Shown: positions 11,376 to 23,345, counted from the first letter of the stretch. The stretch: DNA of 64,000 bases from Stachybotrys elegans (GCA_020746835.1 JAGPNK010000021.1:186001-250000); one strand, 5' to 3'. Numbers and translations: made by a program. The notes: generated from the sequence alone by a model not told the origin.

Positions 11376-12941
11376 CTAAACACAGCTCCAGCTCTCAGCA
11401 GAATCCGGATCTCCACTGCCACTGTAGGCATTGCGAAGAGGATACTTGCAATGTCTCCTTCGGAACTTAATCTCCGTCTTGTTAAAATCAGTAAAAGCAG
11501 TACCCAGGACATGCTCCGGCGCTTCACCTCCCTCAACCCACTGCACAATTGCGGTCAACACGTTCTCCTCGGCACTTTCGCCGGCCAGGCCTGACAGCCT
11601 GTTGCCAATGTTGTATGCGCCAGTACCACCGGAACAATGCGCCATGCCCGAAATGCGGAAGTAGCGATAGAAGTCATCAAGATCGTCGGAACGCAACCCC
11701 ATGGTGCGAGACACCAGATTATAGTAGCGAGCGGAGTTGTCGCTGGTGATGAGGTTGTCTTGGAGTCCGTGGTAATGCAAAATCTTGGTCCCTCTATCCT
11801 TGACCCCCGAGAGGTCGCCCTCAAAAGCATCGACACCGTACGTTTCAGTGTTTCTGGCAGCTTCGATGTCGTCGAGAGTCATGTTTCCGTCGAACGAGGG
11901 ATCGTTATAAACAACGTACTTCCACCAATCGATTGCGTAGGGAAATGGCGTTCCGTTCCAAAGGATAAAGGATGACTCTGCGCCGGGCTGCATTCTGGGA
12001 TACACAAGCTCTCCATGCTTGTCATAGAGGGCGGAGTACACCCTCCTCACTGTGTCTGCCTGGATGCCGGTAAGACAGTTGGTGGTTGTTTCTCCGTTGC
12101 AAAGCAGTCCCTCAGGCCGGTATTGACAGAGATCAGGATCTTCAATGACGCCGTCGACGTGTCCATCAAGGCCATCACATTGCTTGAGCGTGTCTTGGAG
12201 TACTACTCGCCAGAGCTGTGGGGTCAAAAAGGTGGGCGAGCCTGGCGTCCCGACAATGTTGTAATACCAGGCAGATGAGGCCTGAAGGCCAGTGAAGTCG
12301 AAGGCAGGAGCACCTGCTACAATGCCGTCAAAGTCTTCGGGGAAGCGTTGAGCCTCCATAAATCCCTGGCGACCTCCCGTAGAGCAGCCAAGATAGTACG
12401 ACTTGGTGTGCTTCTTTCCGTACAAGGCCTCGGTAATTTGCTTCCCCAGAACGACTCCAGTGTGGATAGCGCGATACGCATAATCCTCGATGACACCGGG
12501 GTTGTTGAAGAAAGGCAGTCCAATATTGCCATCATGGCCATTGTTTGTTCCAACGGCGGCGAAACCTCTGCCAACAGCATAGGACATGTCGGAATAGTCA
12601 ATACAACCACCCAGACCGCCATTGCCAACACTCAGGAACCGGCCGGTCCAATTGAGAGGCAGCCAAGTCTCAAGGCTCACATTGCTGGTCGGGCCAGTAT
12701 GAGCCACCAGGGCGACACGGCAGAAGCTGAAGTCGAAAGCCGACCTGACGCTCTCACATGATGGGTGCGTCGGAGGGATACTAAGGTTGGTTCCAGCACT
12801 GACGTATTCAGAGAGTCGGACTGTTGTATTGGATAGCTCTTCCGCGAGGGACTCAGCCAGTGATGAACATTGTTTGGAAAATGTGTACGAGGCCCAAGCT
12901 GTGCCTGGCAGCAACAGTTGCGAGAGAAGGGAGCCTTTCAT
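11376..12941 (-). CDS. Secreted tannase/feruloyl esterase family protein
   Basis: Secreted serine esterase of the tannase/feruloyl esterase B family, expected to split phenolic esters of plant tannins or of ferulate-substituted cell wall. A single exon gives 521 residues, a normal length. The start at 12941 opens into a signal peptide ending near SYTFSKQC. The nucleophile motif is GCSTGGRQG near residue 197. The catalytic His lies in MAHCSGGTGAYN near the C-terminus, and the preceding Cys and the Cys beside the nucleophile fit the family's CS-HC disulfide arrangement. A candidate catalytic Asp lies in the HGLQDNLIT segment. The C-terminus is cysteine-containing (ESWSCV). A TATAAATT box sits at 12994-13001. 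Substrate choice between tannin and feruloyl esters cannot be read from the sequence. Confidence 0.9.
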   Translation of the reverse strand: MKGSLLSQLLLPGTAWASYTFSKQCSSLAESLAEELSNTTVRLSEYVSAGTNLSIPPTHPSCESVRSAFDFSFCRVALVAHTGPTSNVSLETWLPLNWTGRFLSVGNGGLGGCIDYSDMSYAVGRGFAAVGTNNGHDGNIGLPFFNNPGVIEDYAYRAIHTGVVLGKQITEALYGKKHTKSYYLGCSTGGRQGFMEAQRFPEDFDGIVAGAPAFDFTGLQASSAWYYNIVGTPGSPTFLTPQLWRVVLQDTLKQCDGLDGHVDGVIEDPDLCQYRPEGLLCNGETTTNCLTGIQADTVRRVYSALYDKHGELVYPRMQPGAESSFILWNGTPFPYAIDWWKYVVYNDPSFDGNMTLDDIEAARNTETYGVDAFEGDLSGVKDRGTKILHYHGLQDNLITSDNSARYYNLVSRTMGLRSDDLDDFYRYFRISGMAHCSGGTGAYNIGNRLSGLAGESAEENVLTAIVQWVEGGEAPEHVLGTAFTDFNKTEIKFRRRHCKYPLRNAYSGSGDPDSAESWSCV

Positions 12942-13972
12942 CTTGTCGACTGGTTGAGTCCTCCGTGGTGAGTGGGTAAGAGTATTCGGTGCCAATTTAT
13001 ACTCGCTCCTCGCGCGGAGAAATACCGTGCATGGAGCCCCTCTCAAAACCTCGGCTTCAAGGTAGATCAAGACTCAATCTACCGAATTTAAAGCCGCGTA
13101 CCACCATCTCCACAAATGGACTTGCCGATATTAACTATAATAATGCAACCCCTCAGGCTACCCACAGCCTAGTGACATCACCTCGCGGTCAATTGGCCTT
13201 CCCCATGGAGAAACTACATTCTCCCGGGGAAAACATTAAGCCTTGCATATGTTCTCGTTATATAATAGCATAATCCAGACCCGCTCCAGCCTATAGTAGA
13301 AGCTCGCTTATCGGAATCACCCATGCCAAGTATAGACAAATAACCATCCAGGTCCCAGATTGAGTGTCTTTGACGGGGGCATTTGGCATTTGGCGGTCGC
13401 AGGAGTTAAATTTATCCGGGCTTACCTCTAGTTGGAGGAGGTCGCATGCATGATGCCTGCATCATGAGAGACACGCCTCAGATATGTTCTCCATAGACTA
13501 GAGTGCTGGGGGTGGCAGCATGAACTGTGTAGGAACGTAGCTGATTGAAGATGGAAGAGGTGTCTGCTACGCAGGTGGGCAAGAGCCCCTATTTGTACAT
13601 CTGTGCGGTCCCATATTCCACGAGGGGGACGTGCCCAGAAGTCTCTCATCCGGAATCAATCCGCTGTTAGCACATGCCCCAGTCCATAGTAGTGTAGTCT
13701 ACCAGTCAAGGACAGTGGCCTGTAATCGTTAAATGGAGGCAATCATTCCCTACTACAGTCACTCAACAAAAGTAATCGGACTTCGACACACAATCAGGCA
13801 GTCTAACTTTATGGACTCACTGTGGTAGGACGTAGGTTTTTGTTGTGGCCTGCTGCAAGGGGCGGTAGTGTGGTGCATTACACGTCCCCCTTTACAAGGC
13901 AACATTGTGGGTAAATAAATGCGCCACCTTAAGCAGTACAAGCACGGACCCTTCAACTTTTATAAGCAGAAT
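12942..13972. other. Intergenic stretch
   Basis: 1-kb non-coding stretch upstream of the tannase gene; its proximal 60 bp hold the TATA box. No other structure seen. Confidence 0.5.
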
Positions 13973-14116
13973 TTACAATGATGAAAAGAGGTGCAGTCCA
14001 AGGTACAAACAGTAGAGAGCCAATACAGTTGTCATGGCCCAGGCGCCTGTGGCCCCAGATAGCGCCGAGGCCCCAGCGAGGCCGCAGGCCGGAGCCGGCA
14101 AAACCTAGTTCTGCGT
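13973..14116 (-). pseudogene. Remnant of a GPI-anchored protein C-terminus
   Basis: The minus strand reads about 43 codons ending in stop at 13973-13975. The peptide has a small-residue segment (GLAGASALSGATG) followed by a hydrophobic tail (TTVLALYCLYLGLHLF), the layout of a GPI-attachment signal. Upstream it meets a TAG that could belong to a CTAG splice acceptor, but no convincing upstream exon was found. It is probably the last piece of a decayed cell-wall protein gene. Local base composition is more GC-rich than the flanks. Chance origin cannot be excluded. Confidence 0.35.
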
Positions 14117-14509
14117 AGGATATCTAGCGAAGAGACCTTGAAGGAGAAGGACAAGAATTGAAAGCGTCAACACCATAGACCTAGCTGCGAGACCCCTACG
14201 ATTTTATTGCATGCCTATTCACTCTTCTAGCAGACCCCAATTCCTAACAACAGTAGGGGTGGTGCCTAATGCCCCGGCAGCCAATCCGGCCGTAAACAAT
14301 ACAGAGCAACAACGAGGCCACCAAGCTGCAGTTATAAACAATATTGCCTTGGTGATGGATAATTCTTAATTGATTTAATACAAATAAGCCAACTTCCAAC
14401 TGATAGCGACCTTGTAGTGACTATTCAAGATACAATCGGATAAAATCACCACCCATGTGCACTGAAACCTCGCAGCCATCAGCCGTCTCCGACGCAAGCT
14501 AATATATAA

Positions 14510-14942
14510 TTACTTGGGCAGAACGCGAAGATATGAAATGACATCCTGTAGCGGTGTTAGCGAAGGCTTCCACTTCCTGAACCCAGATGAGCGAAAGAAA
14601 CATACAGTGGAAGGAATGACGTGGCACCCATCGGTCTCGAGGGTTGCGATTGCGGCGCCCGGCACATTACAATAGGCATTGAACACAGTTACCACCATGT
14701 TGTCGGCTTCAATGCCTACGAGGTTGAGGTTGTGGGCGGAGCCGACTGAGTGGCACCAGATCTCGTCGGTCGAACTTCCGGCAGTGGTACCGCCGTTGGC
14801 ATCACCCGTGCAGCCACTAGTATACGGCTCAACGCGCCTGGGATGAAGTCAGACTTGCCAGGTGCTTGTGGATTGCAATGAACGCTTACCAAGCAGTGGC
14901 GAGCGAAGCCATGGCAATAATCTGCATAACCGAAGCCTTCAT
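14510..14942 (-). CDS. Small secreted four-cysteine protein
   Basis: Small secreted protein of 106 residues built from three exons: 14942-14890, 14837-14606 and 14545-14510, with introns of 52 and 60 bp, all phases matching. The first 17 residues (MKASVMQIIAMASLATA) form a clear signal peptide. The mature part has four cysteines at about residues 27, 46, 74 and 89, enough for two disulfides, and no known domain. A TATAAAGA box lies at 15051-15058, about 110 bp upstream. Size, cysteines and secretion make it effector-like, but no function can be assigned. No single open frame covers it, because its first and last exons are only 53 and 36 nt. Correct splice borders on both introns and the conserved frame argue that it is real. 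Confidence 0.7.
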
Positions 14943-16093
14943 GGTGATGTCGTGTAGAAAATTTTGTAAGGGATGTAGCAGGAGCAATTGTCGGAGTAAT
15001 GGAAGATGTCTTTCTGAAGAAGCCACGATATCTTGTCGATGATTCTTCCCTCTTTATATCTAGCACAGACGCATGAATCGTCGATCGTCATCGAAAACCA
15101 GAGTTCGACATTGCTTACTGAGACTGTTTGCCAGACTCTTTACGATAGGCTAACTTACGGGAATAGTCACGCCCCATGGATGCTATTCCTTTAACTCCAC
15201 CGAATGCCAAATGACGCGTTTATCAATGCCTCTCAGTATGGCCTTGAGCTGCTTATGAAGGCTAAGGCATATACCATGCGATGCCACTAATAGCAATGAA
15301 GATCCTCACTTCCCAAGGACCCAGAGGACTCCAACCACAGTTAATGGTAGAGTGCGACGTTGTTGACAGGGATGAGAATCCCAAGTTTCGTATTATCAAG
15401 ACTCCGACTACAGCTAGTAGTGATACTAGTAACCCACAAGATGCTTTAAGCAGGGGTAAAGCTCCTAAGTTTACACTGTTGAGGCTACCGCAACCACAGA
15501 CGCGGCTGATAATGACGTCTGAGCCCACAGTACTTACTCAGCAACACAACAAGAGGTTCCATCGGCTCTTGGGATCGTGGCGGCAAAGCCGTAAAATACC
15601 GAGTCATGAAGAACTTTTGAACCTCGCAAGGCCACCAATCAGGGGCAATCGTGATCGACGGGTAGGCCTTAGCTGGCTGGGCAGCTGAGGGTACATGCCT
15701 AGTTGGGCCACGCATTCGGTGAACCAAAGCTCAACCACAAGGAGTGGCATGGAATGCAAGCGGTGAAACTCCAGCATTGTCAAAATTGTTGAAGATCACG
15801 ATTCCACAAAACAGTGGGCGATGATTGACGTAGGCATACCAAGCTAGTTACTCAGCTACACGTCTTGCCGTCTATTTTTGCTTGTCAATCTCTTCAAAGC
15901 TCGACCATTGGGACTTGCTCACGAAGTATAAGAAGAAGTGAAGATCCGACCTCTGTAGCCGTTCCATCACAGCAGTCTCATCATCTCGCCAACAGCACAA
16001 CAGTCCCTTTTCCGTCTCCATTTATTTCAAGTCTCCTCAGTTCCGTGGCTCTTCGCTTGAGTCCCACACCATCTATTCAAGATCCTTGACAAG
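14943..16093. other. Intergenic stretch with unconvincing overlapping ORFs
   Basis: The 1.15-kb gap contains ORFs on both strands at 15262-15727. None shows a signal peptide, a family motif or good splice continuation. The left end is the promoter of the small secreted protein, with a TATA-like box at 15051-15058. Confidence 0.45.
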
Positions 16094-17241
16094 ATGTGGT
16101 CGACCCTCTCCTTTATCGCTGCGGCCAGCCTGGCCAAGATGGCATCAGCTCAAGTTGGTGTCTGTAAAGAGGGCGGCTGCGGCGACTGCCCTGTCAGTAC
16201 TACAACAGTCGGCACTGGGTGGCCAGAGTGTGTTATTTATAACAGCGCCGATGTCTTTACTGGATTGTTCGATCGGAACGCCGATACTGGGTATGTCTGC
16301 CGCGACTTGTGTTTACTCAATCTAACCGTCCCCGTTAGCAAATGGGATGTTTGGTTTGACTTCCCAAGCAATGACCAAACATGCCAATGGTTGCTGAAGA
16401 GCCCTGCTGCTGTTGACATTCAGACCTGTGGTGTCCCACTTGTGATTACCCGAGGTCCCGCATGCAGGTCTGTTTCGCTTGATGAGTCCTTTATGCTGCA
16501 ATTCTGCTGTGGCAGCGGCGACTGTTGTGCAGCGGGTGCGCCCAACGTGCCTGGATGTAATCCGAACGGCATGTCGACAGTGCGCAGAGACCTCCCGTCG
16601 GACCTGCTTATCCGCGACACCAACGGAGACAAGAAGCTTGCTATTCGGGCCACCAGCGGTGGCGTCATGTTCTTGGATGCCAACGGCAACATCATTCCGC
16701 CTGCCTACCAAGGACCTCCCGTTCAGCCTATGCCCCGCAGCCTGGAAAAGCCCGCTGTAATTTCCAGCAAGCGTCAGGAATCATGCACTGCAGGGTCTTG
16801 GGTCGATGAGGGTGCGGAGTTTCAGACCACGTCATCTAATAGCCAGGTTGTGAGCGAGCTGGTTGATGGAGGGCCTGACGGCGTCATCGCCGTAATTTCT
16901 AAGCAGAGAACTTCAACCTGGTCTACAACTATGGAGGCGAATGTTGGGTTTGCCGATATCTTCTCCATGGGAATCAGCTTCTCTATCACCCAAGAAGAGT
17001 CGATCAGCACCTCCGAGACCTATGAATTCCCTGTCCCTGCTGGGCAAAGAGGATTTGTTTCCTTTACTCCCTATGTTGTTTGCAAGAATGGTACGGATAA
17101 CCCCATCGCTGACTTGCGCGTACAATGTTAACAATTCTAGGTCGCGGCGAATGCGGTGGAGGTCCTGTTGAGGGCAGAGTCTGTATCCCTTACAGGTCCA
17201 ATGGTTGGCCTGCCGGCGAATACCGTGTGGTTCAGACTTAA
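16094..17241 (+). CDS. Secreted cysteine-rich protein, unknown function
   Basis: Secreted protein of 365 residues from two exons (16094-17090 and 17141-17241) over a 50-bp intron with a GTACGG donor and a TTAAC branch site. The start MWSTLSFIAAASLAKMASA is a signal peptide. The N-terminal half carries many cysteines, including a CCGSGDCC cluster. The middle has a DTNGDKKLAIRATSGGVMFLDANGN stretch (about residues 175-200). The C-terminal domain is Ser/Thr-rich, with the segment ETYEFPVPAGQRGFVSFTPY, a pattern I have seen in uncharacterised fungal secreted proteins. Without the intron the frame would stop at 17129-17131. With it the protein gains 33 residues including two more cysteines, which pair up the odd ones. 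No enzymatic motif recognised. Confidence 0.75.
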
Positions 17242-17972
17242 GAAGTGGGATGGCAAGGTGTGCATGGATAGGGAATCGGAAAACACCGCTGAGCTAGCTA
17301 TTCTATTTATCCAACATACCTCTACTGAACGGGATTCATCTATATGCCTAGAGGGTAGAATCTTAGGTTACGGGATGGCTCTACAACATCTCAATCTTAG
17401 CTACTTAGACATTAACATACCTTTTCATTGATCTACTTAGGTTCATATGTTGCATTCTGGAGATATGCTCTTGGAGCGTCCTAAAGTGTTCTTCTCAGTC
17501 CACCTAAATCCAGGTTTATTCTGCTGCATAGCGATTTATTGAAGCATGGTCCAATCCTAAATCGTGCTCCTTTGAACCAACATCTTTCAGCCAATCTTTC
17601 CTGTTTGGAAGGTTCAAGATAGTCTCCGATACTGACCAGTTCGCAACTCGCTATTTAACAACTCGTCTCGATAGCGGAACAAGGATTCCGGAAACCCTTG
17701 TATATTAGAAAGATAAAGAGCTACCACTAGCTGTGGAACAGGACTCTGGCGTATTCCACTGGTGGATTTGGCTATAAACACCAGACACAACACCACCCAA
17801 CCCTTTTACGCTTTACTAGATTACCGTGTGAGTTCAGTATGAGTGCTTTGAGAACACAAATGAAATCCATAAGCAGCCAACAGCTTCGTACAATGTGCTA
17901 AGGATAATGATGTGATGGTATGGATAATGCTGAATAAAATACACCCTGGCCACGTCTGAGCGTAGGCGGAAA
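17242..17972. other. Intergenic gap between convergent genes
   Basis: 730 bp holding two 3' ends. Nothing else recognised. Confidence 0.5.
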
Positions 17973-19049
17973 CTAATCTACAAAGATATCATTTTGAGCC
18001 CCGGGCAGGAATCCCATTCTCTGGTTGTAAGTTGGAGTTTTGCCGTTGGGCGCTGCAACATTGTTCCCGCTTGCTTCTGTAGGCGTTGTGTCAGCAAGGA
18101 ATCCAGATCTGATTAGAACAAAGACGTACGGTTCCAAGCCATCATCTGCTTAGGCCCTTTTGTGCATTTCGATAGGTCATCCTCGCAATAAACAGGCGGC
18201 TTCGGGGTCCCGAGCCGTCTGGTCGACGTACTGCCAGTGACCTTGCATCGATGATTTTGCATGTACATGTTGGGTTGACCGCCTAGAGCATGTTAGGGGT
18301 GATTGTCTGATATGGATTGCGCTGTACTTACATCCATCTGGAATCCAGAGCCAAGCACAGTAACATCCCTCCTCGGGGCAAGGTGGTAGGTCTGCGGGCA
18401 CATCGTACCAAGTTTCGCGGAAGAATGGGGAACTGTGAGCTTGTTAGAGCTATTCAACCTCAATGGTAGTGCATATTGGGACTCACAAGTAGTGTATTGA
18501 GAAGACAACCAAATTTGTCATGTTGACAAGGTCGATGTCGCTCTCATATGAAATGGCCCAAGCTGTGCCTCCCACCGTCTCCAGGCTGCGAGCATGCAGC
18601 TCACCACCAGCGCCATCCGGGTTACTCATCAGGCAGTCTGGAGGATTGCCGACACCCCTCCATGGCATGTTTCTCTCCTTTCCATCCTGCCATTGCGACA
18701 CCAATTCACCGTCATACGAGAGGGTTGTGAAGGCACGATTATTGGCAAGCTCCGTCTTGAATGCCTTGCCTGCAGGCAGCTCAAGGAATTCCCCATCGGG
18801 GGGAGGCATCAGATGACACCCGCGGACGCGCTGCTGCCACCACTGTTCGTACTCTAGATCATAGAGCGGATCAACAGCCAAATTGGTGTTCTGATTATCG
18901 ATGCCGGTTTCGTTGCCGCCCTTCCAAAGTTAGTAATGGCTAAGGTCATGCAATATCAGTATGCCTACCTTGCAATACATGCCCTTATTCCAAGAGGCAA
19001 TATGAGCAGAGGCGGTGGCTGCAAAGCCAGCGAAAAGAATGAAAAGCAT
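17973..19049 (-). CDS. AA14-like lytic polysaccharide monooxygenase family protein
   Basis: Secreted protein of 290 residues from five exons (19049-18969, 18920-18487, 18432-18332, 18282-18130, 18076-17973), with introns of 48, 54, 49 and 53 bp, all in frame. The 15-residue signal peptide [15 protein letters not shown] is followed directly by His in [11 protein letters not shown]. An N-terminal His is the hallmark of copper monooxygenases, whose histidine brace uses the first residue. Family-type blocks follow: [22 protein letters not shown], a [20 protein letters not shown] block, [10 protein letters not shown] and [12 protein letters not shown]. This layout matches fungal AA14-like proteins; characterised AA14 enzymes act on xylan coating cellulose. 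The second copper His and the axial residue were not assigned. Activity is therefore inferred from family only. Confidence 0.68.
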
Positions 19050-20037
19050 GGTCAATCTTTATTGATCCCAGTAACTGGCTGTCAAGAAAGAAGATTGTAT
19101 ACAACGCCAGCATGTGTCCTCCACATGCCTCAAAGAAGAGGAAGATGTCGGCCTTTTGTAGGGGATCAGTCAACGGTTGGCGATGCAAGTTAGACCTAGA
19201 TCAGAGGATGGAGGTGGATACCCCGTCCGTCGCTTACCAGTGACCTGGTTTGAGTAGAAGTGCCCTCTTAGGTATGGATGAAGCATGAAGACTAAGGCAT
19301 TAATTTGTTTCCGAGTGGCTGTTTGATCTGCAGCCTTGGTCAGCCTTAATTTCCGGCCGTTGTTTCATCCCGGGGGAAAGGAGATTGATGGGGCGACTGG
19401 AGAAACAGTGGGGTTTAGACGTTCATCCGGTCCAAGGCCAAGGGTTCATGGGAAGGAAGATCTGTGACTGGAATTTATTTTAATTGTTCATTGAAGCTCG
19501 CACTGTGGCTTGCTAGTTTGTCAATGATCCATGATACTTATTTTGCGCCCATGAGGACGTGGCGACAGTGTTGAGGCCAGTGCCCTACTGATTGTGATTA
19601 TCATCTAAATCGACACCTTTGTCTTGACTTTTGTAAAGGTACACAGCGGGAAGGATTACATCGCATATTCAAATGCATTTGGTATCTAATTCCATCAATC
19701 AGGGTCGTGGGATTGTGTGGCTTCAATTGGCCTGTTCGAAAGCATCATCCTTTAATTTGAAACTACATGCCCGGCTTGTCACCTTCGCCGAACTCACCGA
19801 GGGCATCCTGCTTTAGTCGCAAGTGGCATAGTGCGTCGTTTGATCCATGGCCCATGCTTCCTCGAACAAGCCCTCCAGCTTAATGAGAAGCTGGGCCGAA
19901 ACTTGATCTGCAAATGATGCGTTGAAGCATGGTTTTCATGTCAAATGGAGCTACTACAAAATGGAGATTGGAAAAGAGAAGCGACTTGTATGTTCTGAAT
20001 CCTTATTCTTCTATGCGGCATGCTGACCTTGCTCAAC
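19050..20037. other. Intergenic stretch
   Basis: About 1 kb upstream of the AA14-like gene and downstream of the fucosidase. No gene or repeat recognised. Confidence 0.5.
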
Positions 20038-22475
20038 TCAAACGATATACTCAACCTTGAAGACCCAGCAGTAGTCCTCGTGCTCAATGAGATCACTTGG
20101 AACCTCAATTGCCAATTCTTTGTGCCCATCTACTTCGGAGATGACATAGGCGAGCGATTCCCCGCCCTCGACGCCCAACAAACTGACTGTATCACCATCA
20201 AGAACCGGTACCGGAGCAGGGATAACCACGTAGCCGTCCACGACCTGGGGTTTCTCGAGGAACAGCGTGTAGTGGGCGTGATCACTTTGGGTAAAGCGCA
20301 CCTCAGGGGCGCCCTCCGCCACAATCTGGCTCATGGGGAACCAGTACGTGGTGTTGTAAATGGCCTCGTCATGTCTTTGGATCCATTTTCCCGCATCGCG
20401 AAGATTTTGAGCGGCACGAGCGATGATGGTTCCGTCAGCCCGAGGCCCAATGTTGAGCAAGAAATTGCCGTTCTTTGAAACCATATCCACCAGGGAATGG
20501 ACGATCGTCGTGGCATTCATATACTCCCAATCTTGTGTTGCCCGGTTGAATCCATAGCTGTAAGGATCCATGCCTCTGTTCGATTCCCATTTCTGAGCTT
20601 GTGGGGAGCTGAAGGTCTGATATTCTGGAGTGTCAAAGTCGGACTGCGCAATTCCGCAGCGAGAGTTCATCGTCACCTGCCGGTTCTCGGCTCGGGCGCT
20701 ATTCCACCAACCCGAAACAAATTCGGCAGTGTTGTTTGCTGTTCCACAATCGCACCACATAATGTCCGTCTTATATTCGTAGGCGAGAATGCTCATCTGG
20801 GGAACCATGAGATCCGTCACGTAATCTTTAACGGGGATCCAGCCAGTGTAAGGCTCCTTTTCTCCGGTGAAAGGATTTGTGGCCAGTCCTCCCGGCCAGG
20901 CGCTGGTGTTTGGAATTTCTGTCTTGTTGAGGTGATCGTGGCCGTAGGGGCGATAGTCAGGGTTATACCACTCAGGCAAGGAGAAGTATGTGCCACGCTT
21001 CATATCTGGATAATGCTCTTCTGCAGCATCGAAGAGCTCCTTCAAGAGATCACGTTGTGGTCCGTAGTGCACGGCAGACCGGTTACTGGTTGTGCCGGCG
21101 TCAAACAGGGCGAATCCATCGTGGTGTTTGGTGGTGATGACGAAATATTTTGCTCCGGCGTCGTTGATGAGATCAACCCATTCTTTCGGATCGAATAACT
21201 CGGCAGTGAATTCTTCAAAAGTATTGTCGTAATTCCATGTCTCCCCAAACGTCTCTAGTCTGTGCCCTTGGAAGTTCGACCGATCATACCGAGGGTCTAT
21301 CAGTTGTCAGCCGATCTGAGAAAAGGAACAGCTTGGGCAGCTTACATACCAAGCATCGAGTAGAACCAATACCACTCAGCGTAACTCTCGTACGGGGTTG
21401 AGTTGCCCCAACCAGCCACGGCGTACGGTCCCCAGTGAAGGAAGATGCCGTACTTGGACTCATCAAACCAATCTGGAGCCTCATGCTTGGCGATGTTATC
21501 AAGATCGTGTGTCCACTCGAGGAGACCGATCTCGGTATTTCCGAAAAGCTTGCTCCGTTTCCGAGATCCATCATCTACAACCACACGAACGTCGACTGGT
21601 CCATTGCTGGAGCCCAGAACTCCTATTTGGACTGTCTTTTGCTCTCCTGGGCACAGACGCTTCACGGCACCTGGCTTCACAGTCCGGAAGCCTTCACCCT
21701 CCAGCTCGACAGTCAATCCACTGCCAGCGAAACATTCTGATCCAGCATTGTTAAGAATGACCTCGACAATCTGCACATAGTCATCAACCCACTTCTGAGT
21801 CGGCCTAACGCTCTGAACACCCAATGCCGATCCAGTAAACAAGCTGATGGCGAATATGTGCATCCTGCCTCGTTCTGCGTCTGTTGTGGTTGGTAGTGTC
21901 ACTGACTGTAGCTTCTTCCCAGGGGTCAAGCTCGCTGTTCGCTCAAAAATATGCGAAGTGTTCCAGTCGACGCCTTTGGCGGTGAAGCGATTGGGGAAAA
22001 TGATCTCCCCGCGATTGATCGTCAAAGTGTTAAACCATGCAAGAGTGCGAAGCTCGTAAACTTGCGTAGAGTTGTCGGTATAAGTAAAGGTCACGTTGTC
22101 GCTGATACTCGCTAGTTCTCGATCATTGGAGAGGAGAAATGACGCAGAAAAGTAGCCGGCCTCATTCTGGGGAACATCGATAGTCTGGCCATCGCAAATA
22201 ACATTGTCCAGGCCATCCGGCCCAGTGTATCCTGGAAAGAGATACTCAACGCCGGTGAGGCTAGACGTATGCTTGTCTGTTGGAAACCGCGGGTCTTGGA
22301 ATGACTGATTCAGGCGATCGAACGCTGCCTCCCCAGGATACTGACCAAAGGCCTTGTTGTTGTAATATGGCTCGAGGTCCAGAAATAATGACCTGGCTCC
22401 ACAGGATGTGTTCCGTGCAGCCAATGCCCCTCCAAAAAGGAACAGTGAGATGAGGCTTGCCTTTGAGAATTCCAT
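20038..22475 (-). CDS. Secreted alpha-L-fucosidase (GH29)
   Basis: Secreted GH29 alpha-L-fucosidase, releasing fucose from glycans. Exons 22475-21350 and 21296-20038 join over a 53-bp intron to 794 residues. Residues 1-19 are a signal peptide. An N-terminal region of about 330 residues, probably beta-sandwich, precedes the catalytic barrel. The barrel starts near WFDESKYGIFLHWGPYAVAGWG, a hallmark of GH29, and continues with YFVITTKHHDGFALFD. The nucleophile region is TDIMWCDCG; the late NGNFLLNIGPRADG block is also typical. The N-terminal extension makes it longer than the common GH29 form of about 600 residues. The ATG at 22475 is followed at once by the signal peptide. Confidence 0.93.
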
Positions 22476-23345
22476 GGGGAGACAATTTCAAGACAGGGTT
22501 TTGAGGGGTCATGAAAGGCTGCACCTGTAGGATGTGGCTTCGATCTTGGAGGGTGGAGGCCATTATGAAGACAATTGGCAAAAGGCTGCCGATACAGTGC
22601 GGATACAGCCGACTGCTGGACGATGGAGACACGCAAGGGTTGAATACCGGAGATTTCCATCTCTTGGAGTGGAGGTAACGTTTCGGTTGGTTGACAATAC
22701 AAAGATAACAACCCTATGAAGAGGGCGTCCAGTGGTGAGGATATTCAGCGAGGTGGGGGTTCTACTCCAACTCAAGAGGGATGAGCGGGGAGAGATGAGG
22801 GCATCGACTCCAAAATTCCAAGGTTCAAGCCCGTGAGTCCCCACAGAATTGGAGAAGGGGGGCCGGGAGCTTCCTGATTATCCGACACCTCTATCTTTTG
22901 GACGGGATCCGATATCGAAGCATGCAAGACAGAGCCTGAACAGGAAAGAAGGCGGGGGAAGACAATTTGATAAGGGGACCTTGCCTTGGTCAGTAATTAC
23001 TTCGGTGCAAATGAACAAGTTTGCCAATCAACAGTGCGCCTTATCTAGATCTTCTTGGTTCTGTATCCACCCTATTGTAACGTTGAGTGAGGAGACCTGG
23101 CTTGGCACACGGGCGATGCTAGTAGTTGAGTGGCGGACAGAACCGAGAGATGTCTAGATTAGAACGCTGGAAGGAATCGAATCCTGACCCCAAGGCGACC
23201 TTCCACTGAGACGTAGGTGCCGTCAATCGCCTACTGCGGACGTATAACAACGTCGTCCCTGTCAGTCTAGACGAAGCCGAGTATCTCAAACCAACAAGTT
23301 TGTTTACCCTGTGCAGCCAATTTGGCCTGCCCATTCATACCCACC
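22476..23345. other. Intergenic stretch between divergent genes
   Basis: 870 bp between two divergently transcribed secreted glycosidase genes, presumably holding both promoters. A tRNA-like T-arm string near 23165 was checked and does not fold into a tRNA. Confidence 0.5.

Noticed and set aside
15262..15727. Overlapping ORFs of 80-135 codons on both strands
   Set aside because: No signal peptide, motif or splice continuation; several start at non-ATG codons.
23155..23260. tRNA-like T-arm string on the minus strand
   Set aside because: The stem around the loop has mismatches and no acceptor, D or anticodon arm can be placed at proper distance.
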